The notes: a model not told the origin generated them from the letters alone. Numbered from the stretch's first letter, positions 35,551 to 46,750 are shown. The stretch is DNA of 64,000 bases from Pseudovibrio japonicus (GCF_014651595.1 NZ_BMXE01000008.1:186001-250000), one strand, 5' to 3'. Translations and numbers: made by a program.

Positions 35551-35994
35551 ATGAATACGTTGCTGAAGCTGTCGTCTCTTGCACTCGCTCCCTTGTGGAT
35601 AACACAGGTAACCGAAGCACATGCGGCGGACACCAAACAAGAGCCTGTCATCACCCTCCAGTTGAACAAAGCCGATACCACCCAGAATGGGTGTCGCGTC
35701 AGCTTGGTGGTTCGCAATCACCTTCAAGAAGAAGTCACACAACTGGCCTTAGATTTGGTTCTCTTTGATAATGCAGGCGAAATCGCAGATTTTCTAAGCA
35801 TGAAGACAGGGCGCCTTCCTTCTGGAAAGACACGGGTTCGACAATATGACCTCCCATCCGGCGATTGTGCCGCTATCTCTTCAGTGCTCGTCAACAATGT
35901 CACTCAGTGCGAGGGCACCGCAAATGTCTCCCCAGCTAGATGCTTAGATGCATTGAAAGTATCCTCTCGCGCTGCAATAGAACTAACGCTCTGA
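35551..35994 (+). CDS. small exported protein upstream of exbB
   Basis: A 147-residue protein. The first ~25 residues (MNTLLKLSSLALAPLWITQVTEAHA) look like a Sec signal peptide cut after AHA. The mature part is a single beta-rich domain with four cysteines (GCRV, GDCAAI, TQCEG, ARCLD), probably disulfide-bonded. I recognise it as the kind of conserved hypothetical gene found before exbB in Rhodobacterales, with no known function. An in-frame TTG at 35533 is possible. It is 42 bp upstream of exbB and likely shares its promoter. Confidence 0.7.
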   Translation: MNTLLKLSSLALAPLWITQVTEAHAADTKQEPVITLQLNKADTTQNGCRVSLVVRNHLQEEVTQLALDLVLFDNAGEIADFLSMKTGRLPSGKTRVRQYDLPSGDCAAISSVLVNNVTQCEGTANVSPARCLDALKVSSRAAIELTL

Positions 35995-36036
35995 ACTGCC
36001 ATACGACCAAACCAGAAGAACGACGAGACCTCCAGT

Positions 36037-36771
36037 ATGAATGCCATGATTGAAAACCTGGGCCTGACCGTTGCCGTGAGCCCACTGATGGATCTGCTCG
36101 CCAAAGGCGGGGTCGTCGTTGGATTGTTGCTGGTCGTGAGCGTGCTTGCGCTGACAATCGTGTTCGCAAAACTCTGGCAATTCTGGCTGGCTGGCGTCGG
36201 TCGCCATCGCAAAGCCGAACAGTCGGTTGCTGTCTGGCGTGTGGGTAAGCGCGCTGAGGCCTACAAGATTGTAGCTTCTGATCGTTCTCCACTGTCAGAT
36301 GTTTTGGCGCACACCATGCGCGGCCTCATGAAACCGCAGGTGCCGGAAGAAAAGGTCCGCGAAGATGTTGAGCGTGTTTGCCTTACTCACCTTGGTGATC
36401 TGCGCAGCTATCTACGCGCACTGGACATGATCGCCCAAATCGCTCCACTGCTGGGCCTCTTTGGAACTGTACTCGGTATGATCGGCGCGTTTCAGGCAAT
36501 GGCAGATGCAGGATCTCAGGTAGACCCATCCACATTGGCTGGAGGCATCTGGGTGGCATTGATGACAACAGCCGTTGGACTGGCCGTTGCAATCCCGGCA
36601 TCGGTCATGCTGTCTCTCTTCGAAGGCCGGATCGAAAAAGAGCAGGGCGCCATGGAAAGGATGGTGACAGAACTCTTCACCGGAGCGGTGACCTCTGCCA
36701 CAGCCCAACCTGAAGAAGCGACTAGTGCAAGCAAGCTGCCACGCTTCGAGGTGGTCCACGATGCGCCTTAG
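36037..36771 (+). CDS. exbB: ExbB/TolQ-type proton channel subunit
   Basis: A 244-residue membrane protein of the MotA/TolQ/ExbB family. Three helices: ~25-45 (GGVVVGLLLVVSVLALTIVF), ~130-150 (LDMIAQIAPLLGLFGTVLGMIGAF) and ~172-192 (GGIWVALMTTAVGLAVAIPASV). It forms with ExbD the proton-driven motor that energises TonB. It overlaps the exbD start by 11 bp. Start assigned at MNAMIENLG; the ribosome site is weak, consistent with coupling to the upstream gene. Confidence 0.93.
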   Translation: MNAMIENLGLTVAVSPLMDLLAKGGVVVGLLLVVSVLALTIVFAKLWQFWLAGVGRHRKAEQSVAVWRVGKRAEAYKIVASDRSPLSDVLAHTMRGLMKPQVPEEKVREDVERVCLTHLGDLRSYLRALDMIAQIAPLLGLFGTVLGMIGAFQAMADAGSQVDPSTLAGGIWVALMTTAVGLAVAIPASVMLSLFEGRIEKEQGAMERMVTELFTGAVTSATAQPEEATSASKLPRFEVVHDAP

Positions 36772-37144
36772 CACGGCCCCAAAACGTAGCAGAGCGCCGG
36801 GTCTTACATCTCTGATAGATGTGATTTTCCTCCTCCTGATGTTCTTCATGCTCGCCTCCACCTTTTCCATTTACCAGCGGTTGGATGTGACATCAGGGGC
36901 TGAAGGGGCAGGGCAGATGGAACGATCCCCCATCCTGCTGCAGGTTTTCGCTGAGGGCCAGCTGTCATTGAATGGTGAGCGGGTGGATATCGGGGCGTTG
37001 ATTTCATCTCTTGAGGATGATGGGATCGAAAAGGCGCGACCAGTGGCGCTCATACCAGCCAGAGATTCGACCGTTCAGGACGTCGTAAATGCGCTTGAGC
37101 AGCTCAAAGCCGCAGGCTGGTCCGCAACCATCGTCGCCAATTGA
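36761..37144 (+). CDS. exbD: ExbD/TolR-type protein 1
   Basis: A 127-residue biopolymer-transport protein. Residues ~12-34 form the single membrane helix with LTSLIDVIFLLLMFFMLAS, where the Asp is the conserved proton-carrying residue. The periplasmic part ends with VVNALEQLKAAGWSATIVAN. It overlaps exbB by 11 bp. This is the first of two tandem exbD genes. Confidence 0.92.
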   Translation: MRLSTAPKRSRAPGLTSLIDVIFLLLMFFMLASTFSIYQRLDVTSGAEGAGQMERSPILLQVFAEGQLSLNGERVDIGALISSLEDDGIEKARPVALIPARDSTVQDVVNALEQLKAAGWSATIVAN

Positions 37145-37177
37145 AGTCAGCATATTGTGAGATAAGAAGTTTTAAGA

Positions 37178-37564
37178 ATGCGTCTGAAGACAAAACCACA
37201 AAAGAGGACTTTGGAGAACACGATCCCATTGATCAACATCGTGTTCCTCATGCTCATTTTCTTTCTCTTTGCCGGTTCGATTGATCGCGACGACGCCAAG
37301 AATGTAAGCCCAGCAGAAACACAGCAGCAATCCAATCGTGAACTGATAGCCGGCGCATTGATCATCGCCGCTGACGGAACAATGGCCCAAAACGAACAGC
37401 CCGTCCTCATGGAGAACCTGACACCACACGAAGGCACCGAAGAGCCGCTGATGATAGTTGCGGACAAGGAGCTATCCGGCCAAGCACTTGCCAGAACTCT
37501 CGCTGCGCTAAAGAAACAAGGCTTTGCCAATATCACGCTGATCACTGTGAAGGCTGCTCAATGA
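37178..37564 (+). CDS. exbD: ExbD/TolR-type protein 2
   Basis: A 128-residue paralogue of the preceding gene. The helix reads IPLINIVFLMLIFFLFAGSIDRD; the conserved membrane Asp is replaced by Asn (LIN), so the residue thought to carry protons is missing in this copy. The C-terminus VADKELSGQALARTLAALKKQGF resembles the ExbD dimer domain. It overlaps tonB by four bases (ATGA). A tandem exbD with D-to-N change suggests a heteromeric ExbD ring. Confidence 0.9.
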   Translation: MRLKTKPQKRTLENTIPLINIVFLMLIFFLFAGSIDRDDAKNVSPAETQQQSNRELIAGALIIAADGTMAQNEQPVLMENLTPHEGTEEPLMIVADKELSGQALARTLAALKKQGFANITLITVKAAQ

Positions 37565-38778
37565 GAAGGGGCCCTTTCCAAAAGGTCGGAGGCCCAGCAC
37601 TTACCGCCGCCTTGCTGGTCTCCGTAAGTGTCCACGCTGCTGGGTTCGCGTGGTTCTATGCACAAGGCTCCGATGTTCAAATTGCCTCTACTCACTCAAC
37701 CTCAATTTCAGTCGTCGGCTCCATTGAAGACCTGATTGCAGGATCAAAGGAAGTTGTCGAACCGGTAGAGCCAGACCTCCCAACAGAACTTTATCCTCGT
37801 GAGATTGAAGCAGAACAGCCGGTGGAACCGCTCAAAGAGATTGTGCCAACTGAACTGGCAGTAGCGGAGATTACACCAGTTCAGTCCGCTGACCCGATCG
37901 TTCCAGCAGTAGTGCCGGTCGCGGAAGGTGTGACCATCAAGTCGGAAAACGAGCCGGTCCAACCCAAGGAAGAGATTGAATCCGTCAAACCTCAGCTCCA
38001 GCCAGAGCAAATCAACTCCGCAGAAGTACAGGAGCTTAAGCCTGCCGAGACTGCAAAGCCTCAGTCGGTCCAACAGCCAAAACCAGCAGAGCAGGTGAGA
38101 GAGAGCGAACCTGCTCAGCCTCCAGAGCCAATGGAAGCCGTCCAGCCGGAAGAAGCTAAGCCAATTGAGCCAGAAAAGCCGGAAGAATTGAACCCGGTCG
38201 AAAAGAGACAAGCCGAACCGGTTGAGGATACTAAGGACCTTGAGGCAAAGCCGCTCGAGACTGAAGTTGCCGCGCAATCCGTTCCGATCCCACGCGCCGC
38301 GCCCCCACGCCCAAAGCTACTGCAGAAAACCAAACCCAAGAGAACAGCGAACAAAGAACCTGCCAGAAGGACGGGCAACTCAGACGTCAACTCGGCACGA
38401 GGCTCTCAGTCTGCGCGCAAAGGCTCAAGCTCTGCGAAAAATGGCAGTGATATAGCTGGATCTGGCAACACGGCAGGCAATGCTGCCACGAGCAACTATT
38501 GGGGCAAGGTACAGACGAAGATCCAGCGTGCTGCACAGAAACGATACCCACGCCGTGAAAAGAAGAGGAAGAAATCTGGCGTTGTCCATGTGAGCTTTGC
38601 CGTGCACAAAGATGGCTCAGTGACAGGAATTAAACTGTCCCGCTCCAGTGGAAATGAGCGGTTCGATCAGGCTGCCCTAAAGGCGGTTGAGGCAGCAGCG
38701 CCATTCCCGCCTTTTCCACCTTCCATAAGAAGCGGAACAGTTCGCAAAACCGCACCGATCACCTTCAAGCCTTACTAA
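37561..38778 (+). CDS. tonB: TonB
   Basis: A 405-residue energy transducer. A membrane anchor at ~12-30 (ALTAALLVSVSVHAAGFAWFY, with the Ser-His pair of TonB anchors) leads to a long Pro/Glu/Gln/Lys-rich periplasmic region (~55-260), a basic Ser/Asn linker, and the C-terminal TonB domain (~310-405) with VHVSFAVHKDGSVTGIKLSRSSG and FDQAALKAVEAAAPFPPFP. It is the last gene of the exbB-exbD-exbD-tonB unit. No outer-membrane TonB receptor is in the window. The acid-to-basic repeats make it long for the family. Confidence 0.95.
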   Translation: MRRGPFQKVGGPALTAALLVSVSVHAAGFAWFYAQGSDVQIASTHSTSISVVGSIEDLIAGSKEVVEPVEPDLPTELYPREIEAEQPVEPLKEIVPTELAVAEITPVQSADPIVPAVVPVAEGVTIKSENEPVQPKEEIESVKPQLQPEQINSAEVQELKPAETAKPQSVQQPKPAEQVRESEPAQPPEPMEAVQPEEAKPIEPEKPEELNPVEKRQAEPVEDTKDLEAKPLETEVAAQSVPIPRAAPPRPKLLQKTKPKRTANKEPARRTGNSDVNSARGSQSARKGSSSAKNGSDIAGSGNTAGNAATSNYWGKVQTKIQRAAQKRYPRREKKRKKSGVVHVSFAVHKDGSVTGIKLSRSSGNERFDQAALKAVEAAAPFPPFPPSIRSGTVRKTAPITFKPY

Positions 38779-38806
38779 CAAAAAAGGCAGCGATTGCTCG
38801 CTGCCT
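38779..38806 (-). terminator. terminator of rirA (hairpin shared with tonB end)
   Basis: GGCAGCGA / TCGCTGCC with loop TTGC; read leftward it runs into CCTTTTTTGTT. It lies between convergent tonB and rirA, so it terminates rirA directly and may slow tonB transcripts. Confidence 0.8.
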
Positions 38807-38831
38807 GATCATCTCGTCTTTGCTGGCGCGC

Positions 38832-39302
38832 TTATTCAGCAGCAGCCATGTTCTTTGGCAGAAGCGGGTCTTCAATCTGCAATAGATGACGAATGCTTGC
38901 GCGGTTATCCGCAAGGTCTGCAATGGTGCACTTGTCGAGCACGCCGAGGAACGCTTGCAGCGCTTCATGCAGAACCGCGTTAAAGCCGCAGTGATTGACC
39001 AGTGGGCAGTCCTGACGGCTGCTGTCAAAGCACTCCGCGAGAATGAAGGACTCTTCCGTCGCACGCACCACCTGACCCACAGTGATCTGATCAGCAGGGC
39101 GCGGCAACATGATACCACCGTTGCGCCCTCGGATGGTTTTCATCAGATCAGCGTCAACGAGTACCTTCATGATTTTGAAAAGGTGGGTTTCCGACATGGA
39201 AAACGAAGCTGCAATCTCTGCAACTTTGCTTGGCTTGCCAGGATTTGCCGCACAATACATCAGGGCACGTACAGCATAGTTGGTTTGTTGAGTGAGTCTC
39301 AT
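38832..39302 (-). CDS. rirA: Rrf2-family iron-responsive regulator RirA
   Basis: A 156-residue Rrf2 regulator. The N-terminal winged helix reads MRLTQQTNYAVRALMYCAANP, followed by the recognition region and RGRNGGIMLPRPADQITVGQVV. Three cysteines C91, C99 and C105 (CFDSSRQDCPLVNHC) are the FeS ligands spaced as in Rhizobium RirA, and ECFDSS...HCGFNAVLHEAL is characteristic. RirA represses iron-uptake genes when FeS cluster is present. The start at 39302 removes 12 residues of a longer frame. A TGC-N9-TCA site upstream suggests autoregulation. Neighbours are hemP and exb/tonB. Confidence 0.9.
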   Translation of the reverse strand: MRLTQQTNYAVRALMYCAANPGKPSKVAEIAASFSMSETHLFKIMKVLVDADLMKTIRGRNGGIMLPRPADQITVGQVVRATEESFILAECFDSSRQDCPLVNHCGFNAVLHEALQAFLGVLDKCTIADLADNRASIRHLLQIEDPLLPKNMAAAE

Positions 39303-39809
39303 AGGATTAGCTATGCGTCTTCCGGCGTCTGTCGTCAATATAAATATGCATCTTTAACTCAACAATAAACCATCCGCAGTTTAGAGTCATTAAAAACTTT
39401 GCCGGACAGGACACAAACCGACGCCGTCTTTGGCCAATGCACGCACAAAACTACCTAACTCCTGCCGGTCCTTCAATGCTCCCAATGCAGATATCTGGAG
39501 TGTTAAACTCCTCACATCTTCAGAGCGTTAGGTGTGCCCCCGATCAACGGTGAAGGTGAGTACGGTAAGGCACTTGAGTTGCAAAGTGGGTTTCGTAAAA
39601 AAACGGAGAGAAACAAGTGTCAGCTTTGCTGGACCGACAATTTGTCCCAGTCTAGAATCATGGGCAAATCAAGGGATTACGGGTTCTCAGCCCCGTACAT
39701 AGAAGGAAGCCCATGGCGCGAAGGGCGCTCATGGGCGATTTCTTGGATCCACAGAAGCCACAGGCTAGCTGAGGTATAGCGCCGCTGACGGTCGCAATCT
39801 CAGGGAAGT
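39303..39809. other. 507-bp intergenic region
   Basis: Carries the rirA upstream region with the one-mismatch IRO site at 39347-39361. The remainder (39370-39800) has an 81-residue open frame on the plus strand (39534-39779) that resembles nothing and lacks a ribosome site, so it is not called. No repeat or RNA was recognised. Confidence 0.5.
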
Positions 39810-40790
39810 TTAGCCCAGCTTTGCACGATCGTGGGGGAGGGAGTAATCAATCTTCGGACCCACCGGAACGATTCCTGTCGGGTTTATCGTTCCGTGACTG
39901 GAATAGTAGTGATCCTTGATGTGATCCATATTTACGGTCCCTGCGATGCCAGGCATCTGGTAGAGGTCGCGCAGATAGCCCGATAAATTCGGATACTCCT
40001 TGATCTGCCGCAGATTGCACTTGAAGTGGCCAACATAAACCGGGTCGAAACGCGCCAGTGTTGTAAACAAACGCCAGTCAGCCTCAGTGATCGTGTTGCC
40101 TGTCAGATAGCGCTGGGTAGCCAATTTGGCATCAAGCCAATCCAGCGTGTCAAATAGCGGGTACACAGCCTCTTCATAGGCCGCCTGTGTGGTAGCAAAA
40201 CCTGCTTTGTAAACACCGTTGTTAACTGTGGAGTAGATCCGATCATTGAGGGCATCAATCTCACTGCGCAGAGCTTCGGGATAATAGTCCCCCGGCTTCG
40301 CGCCAATGCCGTCAAACGATGTGTTGAACATCCGAATGATCTCGGAAGACTCGTTTGAGACGATAGAGTTGGTTTTCTTGTCCCAGAGGAGCGGTACAGT
40401 AACCCGGCCTGAGTAGTCCGGCTGCGCTGTTGTGTAGACCTGATAGAGGAACTTTGCGTGGTTGACGGTATCAGGCACAACACCAGCGCCCTCCTCGAAG
40501 GTCCAGCCGTTTTCTGCCATATGCCAGTGAACCACCGAAACCGAGATACTGCTCTCCAGACCCTTGAGAATTCGGAAGATCAAGGTCCTGTGCGCCCATG
40601 GGCAGGCGAGGGAGACATAAAGATGATAGCGACCCGCTTCGGCCTTGAAGCCGTTCTGGCCATCTGGCCCAGGGCCTCCATCTGGAGTGATCCAGTTCCG
40701 GAACTGAGCGTCCTTGCGCATAAAACGCCCGCCCGTTGATGAGGTCTCATACCACTGGTCGACCCAGCGACCATCCTGAAGCAAACCCAT
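39810..40790 (-). CDS. glutathionyl-hydroquinone reductase (omega-like GST)
   Basis: A 326-residue protein of the Xi-class GST / glutathionyl-hydroquinone reductase family (YqjG, PcpF). The active-site CPWAHRTL holds the catalytic Cys near residue 60; NESSEIIRMFN (~143) binds glutathione and a C-terminal domain contains LTGNTITEADWRLFTTLARFD (~225). Residues 1-50 (GGRFMRKDAQFRNW) are the family-specific N-terminal stretch. It removes glutathione from glutathionyl-hydroquinones. AGAGG lies eight bases before the ATG. It is monocistronic. Confidence 0.92.
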   Translation of the reverse strand: MGLLQDGRWVDQWYETSSTGGRFMRKDAQFRNWITPDGGPGPDGQNGFKAEAGRYHLYVSLACPWAHRTLIFRILKGLESSISVSVVHWHMAENGWTFEEGAGVVPDTVNHAKFLYQVYTTAQPDYSGRVTVPLLWDKKTNSIVSNESSEIIRMFNTSFDGIGAKPGDYYPEALRSEIDALNDRIYSTVNNGVYKAGFATTQAAYEEAVYPLFDTLDWLDAKLATQRYLTGNTITEADWRLFTTLARFDPVYVGHFKCNLRQIKEYPNLSGYLRDLYQMPGIAGTVNMDHIKDHYYSSHGTINPTGIVPVGPKIDYSLPHDRAKLG

Positions 40791-40980
40791 GACCTAAACC
40801 TCTTTATTCTTGATAAGATCTGCGTGGCACCAAGGCACGCGCATCGGTTGGTACTGAAAGCATTCCGTGCTCGCCTGCGTTGCTGGCAAGAGGAGACACC
40901 AAACCAGAAATCGCTTGTATTCGCCAATCACGCTTCCGTGCGCACTATACGTCTTCCCGGCACAGGGCTCCAGTATAAGC

Positions 40981-41673
40981 TTACCCCAAATACTGCCGCA
41001 GTGCCGGAGGTGGGTTATCAAGAAGGTCCTCAGTCTCGGCGGGCGGGTGTGCCCGCCCATCTGCCACAAGGATCGCCTGGCGGGTGATGCGGCGCGCATC
41101 CTGGGGATCATGGCTGACCATCAAGAGGGTCGTGCCGGTTTCCGCAGCCAGTTCAGCAACCAGATCCAGCATCTCGGCCTTCAGTGCCGGACCAAGTGCT
41201 GCAAAGGGCTCATCCAGCAACAACAGGTCACGGTGCTGCACGAGAACGCGGGCAAGCGCCACACGGCTTTGCTGACCGCCTGACAGCTCCGCCGGTTTCC
41301 GTGCGCCCATACCCGCAAGGCCAACCCGCTCCAGCGCGGCCTGAACCTGATCCTGCTCTGTATGCGAGAGTTTCCCGCTTGGGTGCAAACCAAGAGCTAC
41401 GTTCTGCTCAGCCGTTAAATGGGGAAACAGATTGCCATCCTGAAACAGCATAGCAATGGGCCGCTTGCCGGGTGCCAGCTTAGTCAGGTCCTGCTGTTGC
41501 CAGTAAATACTGCCTGCCGATATTTCGCGAAACCCGGCAATAGCCTCCAAAAGAGTGGACTTTCCAGCTCCCGAGGGACCGATGACAGCAACACTGTTGC
41601 CAGCATCCACGCTTAAATCGGCCTGCAAGTGAAATGCACCATTTGAGATGGTGCAGGTGTCAAGCTTCAGCAT
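40981..41673 (-). CDS. thiQ: thiamine ABC transporter ATPase
   Basis: A 230-residue ABC ATPase. Walker A GPSGAGKSTLLEA (~residues 32-42), signature ELSGGQQSRVALAR (~130), Walker B LLLLDEPFAALGP (~152) and H loop MVSHDPQDA (~185). The GYPSGKL-like H/G spacing and size match ThiQ (short, about 230 residues). The start at 41673 has GGAGG eight bases upstream and overlaps thiP by 14 bp. It is the last gene of the riboswitch-controlled thiBPQ operon. Confidence 0.93.
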   Translation of the reverse strand: MLKLDTCTISNGAFHLQADLSVDAGNSVAVIGPSGAGKSTLLEAIAGFREISAGSIYWQQQDLTKLAPGKRPIAMLFQDGNLFPHLTAEQNVALGLHPSGKLSHTEQDQVQAALERVGLAGMGARKPAELSGGQQSRVALARVLVQHRDLLLLDEPFAALGPALKAEMLDLVAELAAETGTTLLMVSHDPQDARRITRQAILVADGRAHPPAETEDLLDNPPPALRQYLG

Positions 41674-43207
41674 GCCAGCGTCCTCCACGGTCCAAAAGCC
41701 AGAACAGGGCCAGCGATAACATCAACAACAGCAAAGCGCCACCAGCGGCTGCTTCCATCTTATAAGCGCCCATCAGGCGATAAATCTGTAAGGGCAGCGT
41801 CGCAATTTCCGGATCTGCAAACAGGGCAATCACGCCCAGATCTCCCATGGAAAGCGCAGCTGCAAGCCCAGCCGCAAAGCCGATTTGTGGGCGCATGCGA
41901 GGAATAAGGACCCGCGTAAAGAACACCCAGCCTTCCATATTGAGCGAGAGTGCCAGTCGTCCATGACGTGACACAGTCTCCCGTGCGGCTGGCACAAGAA
42001 TACGAAGCGCAAACGGCAGTGCCATGGCAGCGTTCACCAGCGCCGTAACGGGAAGCGCAAGATCACTCGGGTTTGCCCATGGGCGAATGATGATGAAAAG
42101 GCCAGTCCCGATCACAAGCGGCGAAGCGGCAAGGCCAAGTATGCCGCTTACTTCAACCATCCCATGCCGACGTACTGCAACGGCAGCGGCCATCGGCAGC
42201 GCAAGCAACAGCAAAATAACAGTGCTGGCTGAGGCGACACCAATCGAGATCAGGGCTGACTTCAGAACGATAACCGGCAATTCGAATAGACCACTGATCC
42301 CGGAAAGCACAACAGCGCTTAAGGGGAGCAGTAAGAACACGGCTGCCAGAACGATCCAAATCGTATCGACGACCGGCGTGCCCCCATCCCAACGCTGGAT
42401 TGCTCTGTCGAGACCCGCCCCAAAACCTTCTCCGCGCGAAAGCCTCAGGGCTGCAAAGGCTGCTGCTGCGGTCAGCGCCAATTGCACGGCAGAGAGCAAG
42501 GCCGCTCGCCCAAGATCAAAGTCGTAAGTGAAAGCCTGATAAATCGCTAGCTCAATGGTTGTTGCCCGAGGCCCGCCGCCAAGAGTAAGCGCAACAGCAA
42601 AGCTTGTCAGGCAAATGGCAAAGATCACGGCAAGCGCACCGGGTAAAATACGCGCAAGCATGGGAAGCTCAATTAGCCGAAACAGTGACCAGCCATCACA
42701 GCCCATTTGCGCGGCAAGGCGAAAACGTTCTGAAGGAACTTCTTGCCAGCCCTGCAAAATGAGCCGGGTTGCCAGAGGCAGATTAAAAAAGACATGGGCC
42801 AGCACAACACCATGCAGACCGTAAATACGAATGGGGGAGGCACCAAAATAAACGAGCACATCAGAAATCCAGCCCGACCGGCCAAAGACCTGAAGCAACC
42901 CGAGAATGGCTACGATCACTGGAAGAATAAAAGGTGCGCCAAGTAAGGCAATTAACAGGCTGCGCCCCGGAAAACGACGCCGTGCCAGAGCCCGTGCAAC
43001 GGGTACAGCAAGTGCAACACTGATCACCGCCGAAAGCACGGCCTGCGTGAGCGTAAACTTGAGTGCTGCCCAGTCAGAGGAGGAAAAGCCGTGCCCCGCT
43101 TCAGCGCGTAAGGCAACGGCTGCCAACGTGCCAAGAATGAGTGCCGCGACAAGCAATGCCGCGGCAACACCGGGAAGCGAGCTTACTGGCTGAGCGCTTC
43201 GAGCCAT
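41660..43207 (-). CDS. thiP: thiamine ABC transporter permease
   Basis: A 515-residue fused permease with two copies of the transporter domain (roughly residues 50-240 and 300-500) and about 12 membrane helices. The first half carries the EAA-like loop in SERFRLAAQMGCDGWSLFRLIELP; the second ends with MGDLGVIALFADPEIATLP. The fusion of two permease domains in one chain is typical of ThiP. It overlaps thiB by 25 bp and thiQ by 14 bp, so the three are coupled. Confidence 0.93.
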   Translation of the reverse strand: MARSAQPVSSLPGVAAALLVAALILGTLAAVALRAEAGHGFSSSDWAALKFTLTQAVLSAVISVALAVPVARALARRRFPGRSLLIALLGAPFILPVIVAILGLLQVFGRSGWISDVLVYFGASPIRIYGLHGVVLAHVFFNLPLATRLILQGWQEVPSERFRLAAQMGCDGWSLFRLIELPMLARILPGALAVIFAICLTSFAVALTLGGGPRATTIELAIYQAFTYDFDLGRAALLSAVQLALTAAAAFAALRLSRGEGFGAGLDRAIQRWDGGTPVVDTIWIVLAAVFLLLPLSAVVLSGISGLFELPVIVLKSALISIGVASASTVILLLLALPMAAAVAVRRHGMVEVSGILGLAASPLVIGTGLFIIIRPWANPSDLALPVTALVNAAMALPFALRILVPAARETVSRHGRLALSLNMEGWVFFTRVLIPRMRPQIGFAAGLAAALSMGDLGVIALFADPEIATLPLQIYRLMGAYKMEAAAGGALLLLMLSLALFWLLDRGGRWHAEA

Positions 43208-44163
43208 TCCGGCAGAGCCTCACCTCTTGCTGCAACTGCCTCTTTAGGGGCAAAGAACAGAGCTTCTTTAGGCATCTGCAAACGATCAAAGCCTTCAGGC
43301 AGGCCATTTGCCGGGGTAACAGCAGGATACATCCAGTTGGTCGTTGGAATGATCGACTGGAAGGCATCAGAGACCACGAAATTCAGGAACTGTTCCGCCA
43401 GCTCAGGCTGATCAGTGCCCGCAAGTTTCGCCGCCACTTCAACCTGCATGTAATGGCCTTCGTCAAAGGCTGCACTGGTCTTACTGTCGTCTTCCTCGGC
43501 AATCAGATGATAGGCAGGAGAGGTGGTGTAGCTGAGCACCATGTCCGCCTCCCCATCAAGGAAAAGACCATAAGCCTCTGACCAGCCTTTGGTAACGGTC
43601 ACGATATTATCGGAAAGATCTGCCCAGATATCAGCAGCTTCATCACCGTAAGCAGACTTCACCCAAAGCAGCAGACCAAGGCCCGGAGTTGAGGAGCGTG
43701 GATCCTGAATCAGAATTTTCTTGTCGCTCTCGGCAAGCTCGCGGAAATTGGCCGGAACCTTTTCGCCTGCCTTGTGCACGAAGGCAAAGTAGCCCCAGTC
43801 GTAAGGCACAAATGTCTCGTCAGCCCATTCAATTGGCAGTGCGTAGTCTGCCTCAACCGCATGAGGTGCAAACAGGCCGGTCTTCTTAGCAGTCTCGATC
43901 AGGTTTGTATCCAGACCCAGCACCACATCCGCATCAGAGTTTTCACCTTCAAGGCGAATGCGGGAGAGCAGCGCGGCGCCGTCTTCGACACCAACAAGTT
44001 TCAGATCACACTCACAAATTGCCTCAAAAGCCTCTTCCACTTTGGGACCTGGACCCCAGTCAGAGACGAAGCTGTCATAGGTGTAAACTGTCAGTTGGGG
44101 CTTTTCGGCAGCCATCGCCGATGTTGCAGTGAGTAATCCCGCAGCAATTAACAGATGTTTCAA
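43183..44163 (-). CDS. thiB: thiamine ABC transporter binding protein
   Basis: A periplasmic binding protein of about 326 residues. The TTG at 44163 (KHLLIAAGLLTATSAMA signal peptide) has GGGGGA six bases upstream; the ATG at 44175 lies too close and lacks a site. The mature part begins AEKPQLTVYTYDSFVSDWGPG, the ThiB opening, with APHAVEADYALPIEW and FAFVHKAGEKVPANFRELAE. First gene of the operon controlled by the TPP riboswitch 45 bp upstream. Confidence 0.93.
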   Translation of the reverse strand: MKHLLIAAGLLTATSAMAAEKPQLTVYTYDSFVSDWGPGPKVEEAFEAICECDLKLVGVEDGAALLSRIRLEGENSDADVVLGLDTNLIETAKKTGLFAPHAVEADYALPIEWADETFVPYDWGYFAFVHKAGEKVPANFRELAESDKKILIQDPRSSTPGLGLLLWVKSAYGDEAADIWADLSDNIVTVTKGWSEAYGLFLDGEADMVLSYTTSPAYHLIAEEDDSKTSAAFDEGHYMQVEVAAKLAGTDQPELAEQFLNFVVSDAFQSIIPTTNWMYPAVTPANGLPEGFDRLQMPKEALFFAPKEAVAARGEALPEWLEALSQ

Positions 44164-44207
44164 GTCATCCCCCATTGCGGCGAGAGGGTAAGGATGGGTG
44201 AAACCGG

Positions 44208-44300
44208 TACCTTTCCCTCCGCCGGTTCTAGCCGGTTCAGGTTCAACGGGTTTGCCGGATCAGCATCTCAGCACGAAAAAAAGCGTGCACCCCGAGGTCA
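44208..44300 (-). promoter_or_regulatory. TPP (THI-box) riboswitch upstream of thiBPQ
   Basis: On the minus strand the order CTCGGGGTGC, a variable hairpin with a run of T, GCTGAGATGC, then ACCCGTTGAACCTGA (the THI-box core) and a GCCGG / CCGGC helix is seen. These are the conserved segments of the TPP-binding aptamer (CUGAGA and GAACCUGA). The gene start is 45 bp further down, with GGAGGGAAAGG between; regulation by translation or termination cannot be decided from sequence. Confidence 0.9.
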
Positions 44301-44424
44301 AGCGGTTCTTAGCTGGAAAAGGAGAGTTGCGCAACTGGATATACCAGAGGTTTAGCCAGCGTCCCAACGAACGGACGGGAAAAGCCCGGACAGATGGCTG
44401 CCCGGACTGATCTTCTCTTATCTA

Positions 44425-46692
<2,268 letters not shown>

Positions 46693-46750
46693 CTAGAATG
46701 AATGTAGGTTGTGAAGTGCATTAAGTGAAATTGCATCTTCTGCACCTATT

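Noticed and set aside
39534-39779. An 81-residue ORF on the plus strand
   Set aside because: No ribosome site, no recognisable family and no conserved-looking composition; better regarded as non-coding.
44356-44424. Terminator of katG
   Set aside because: The two GCCCGGAC-like boxes there are direct repeats, not inverted, so they do not form a hairpin.
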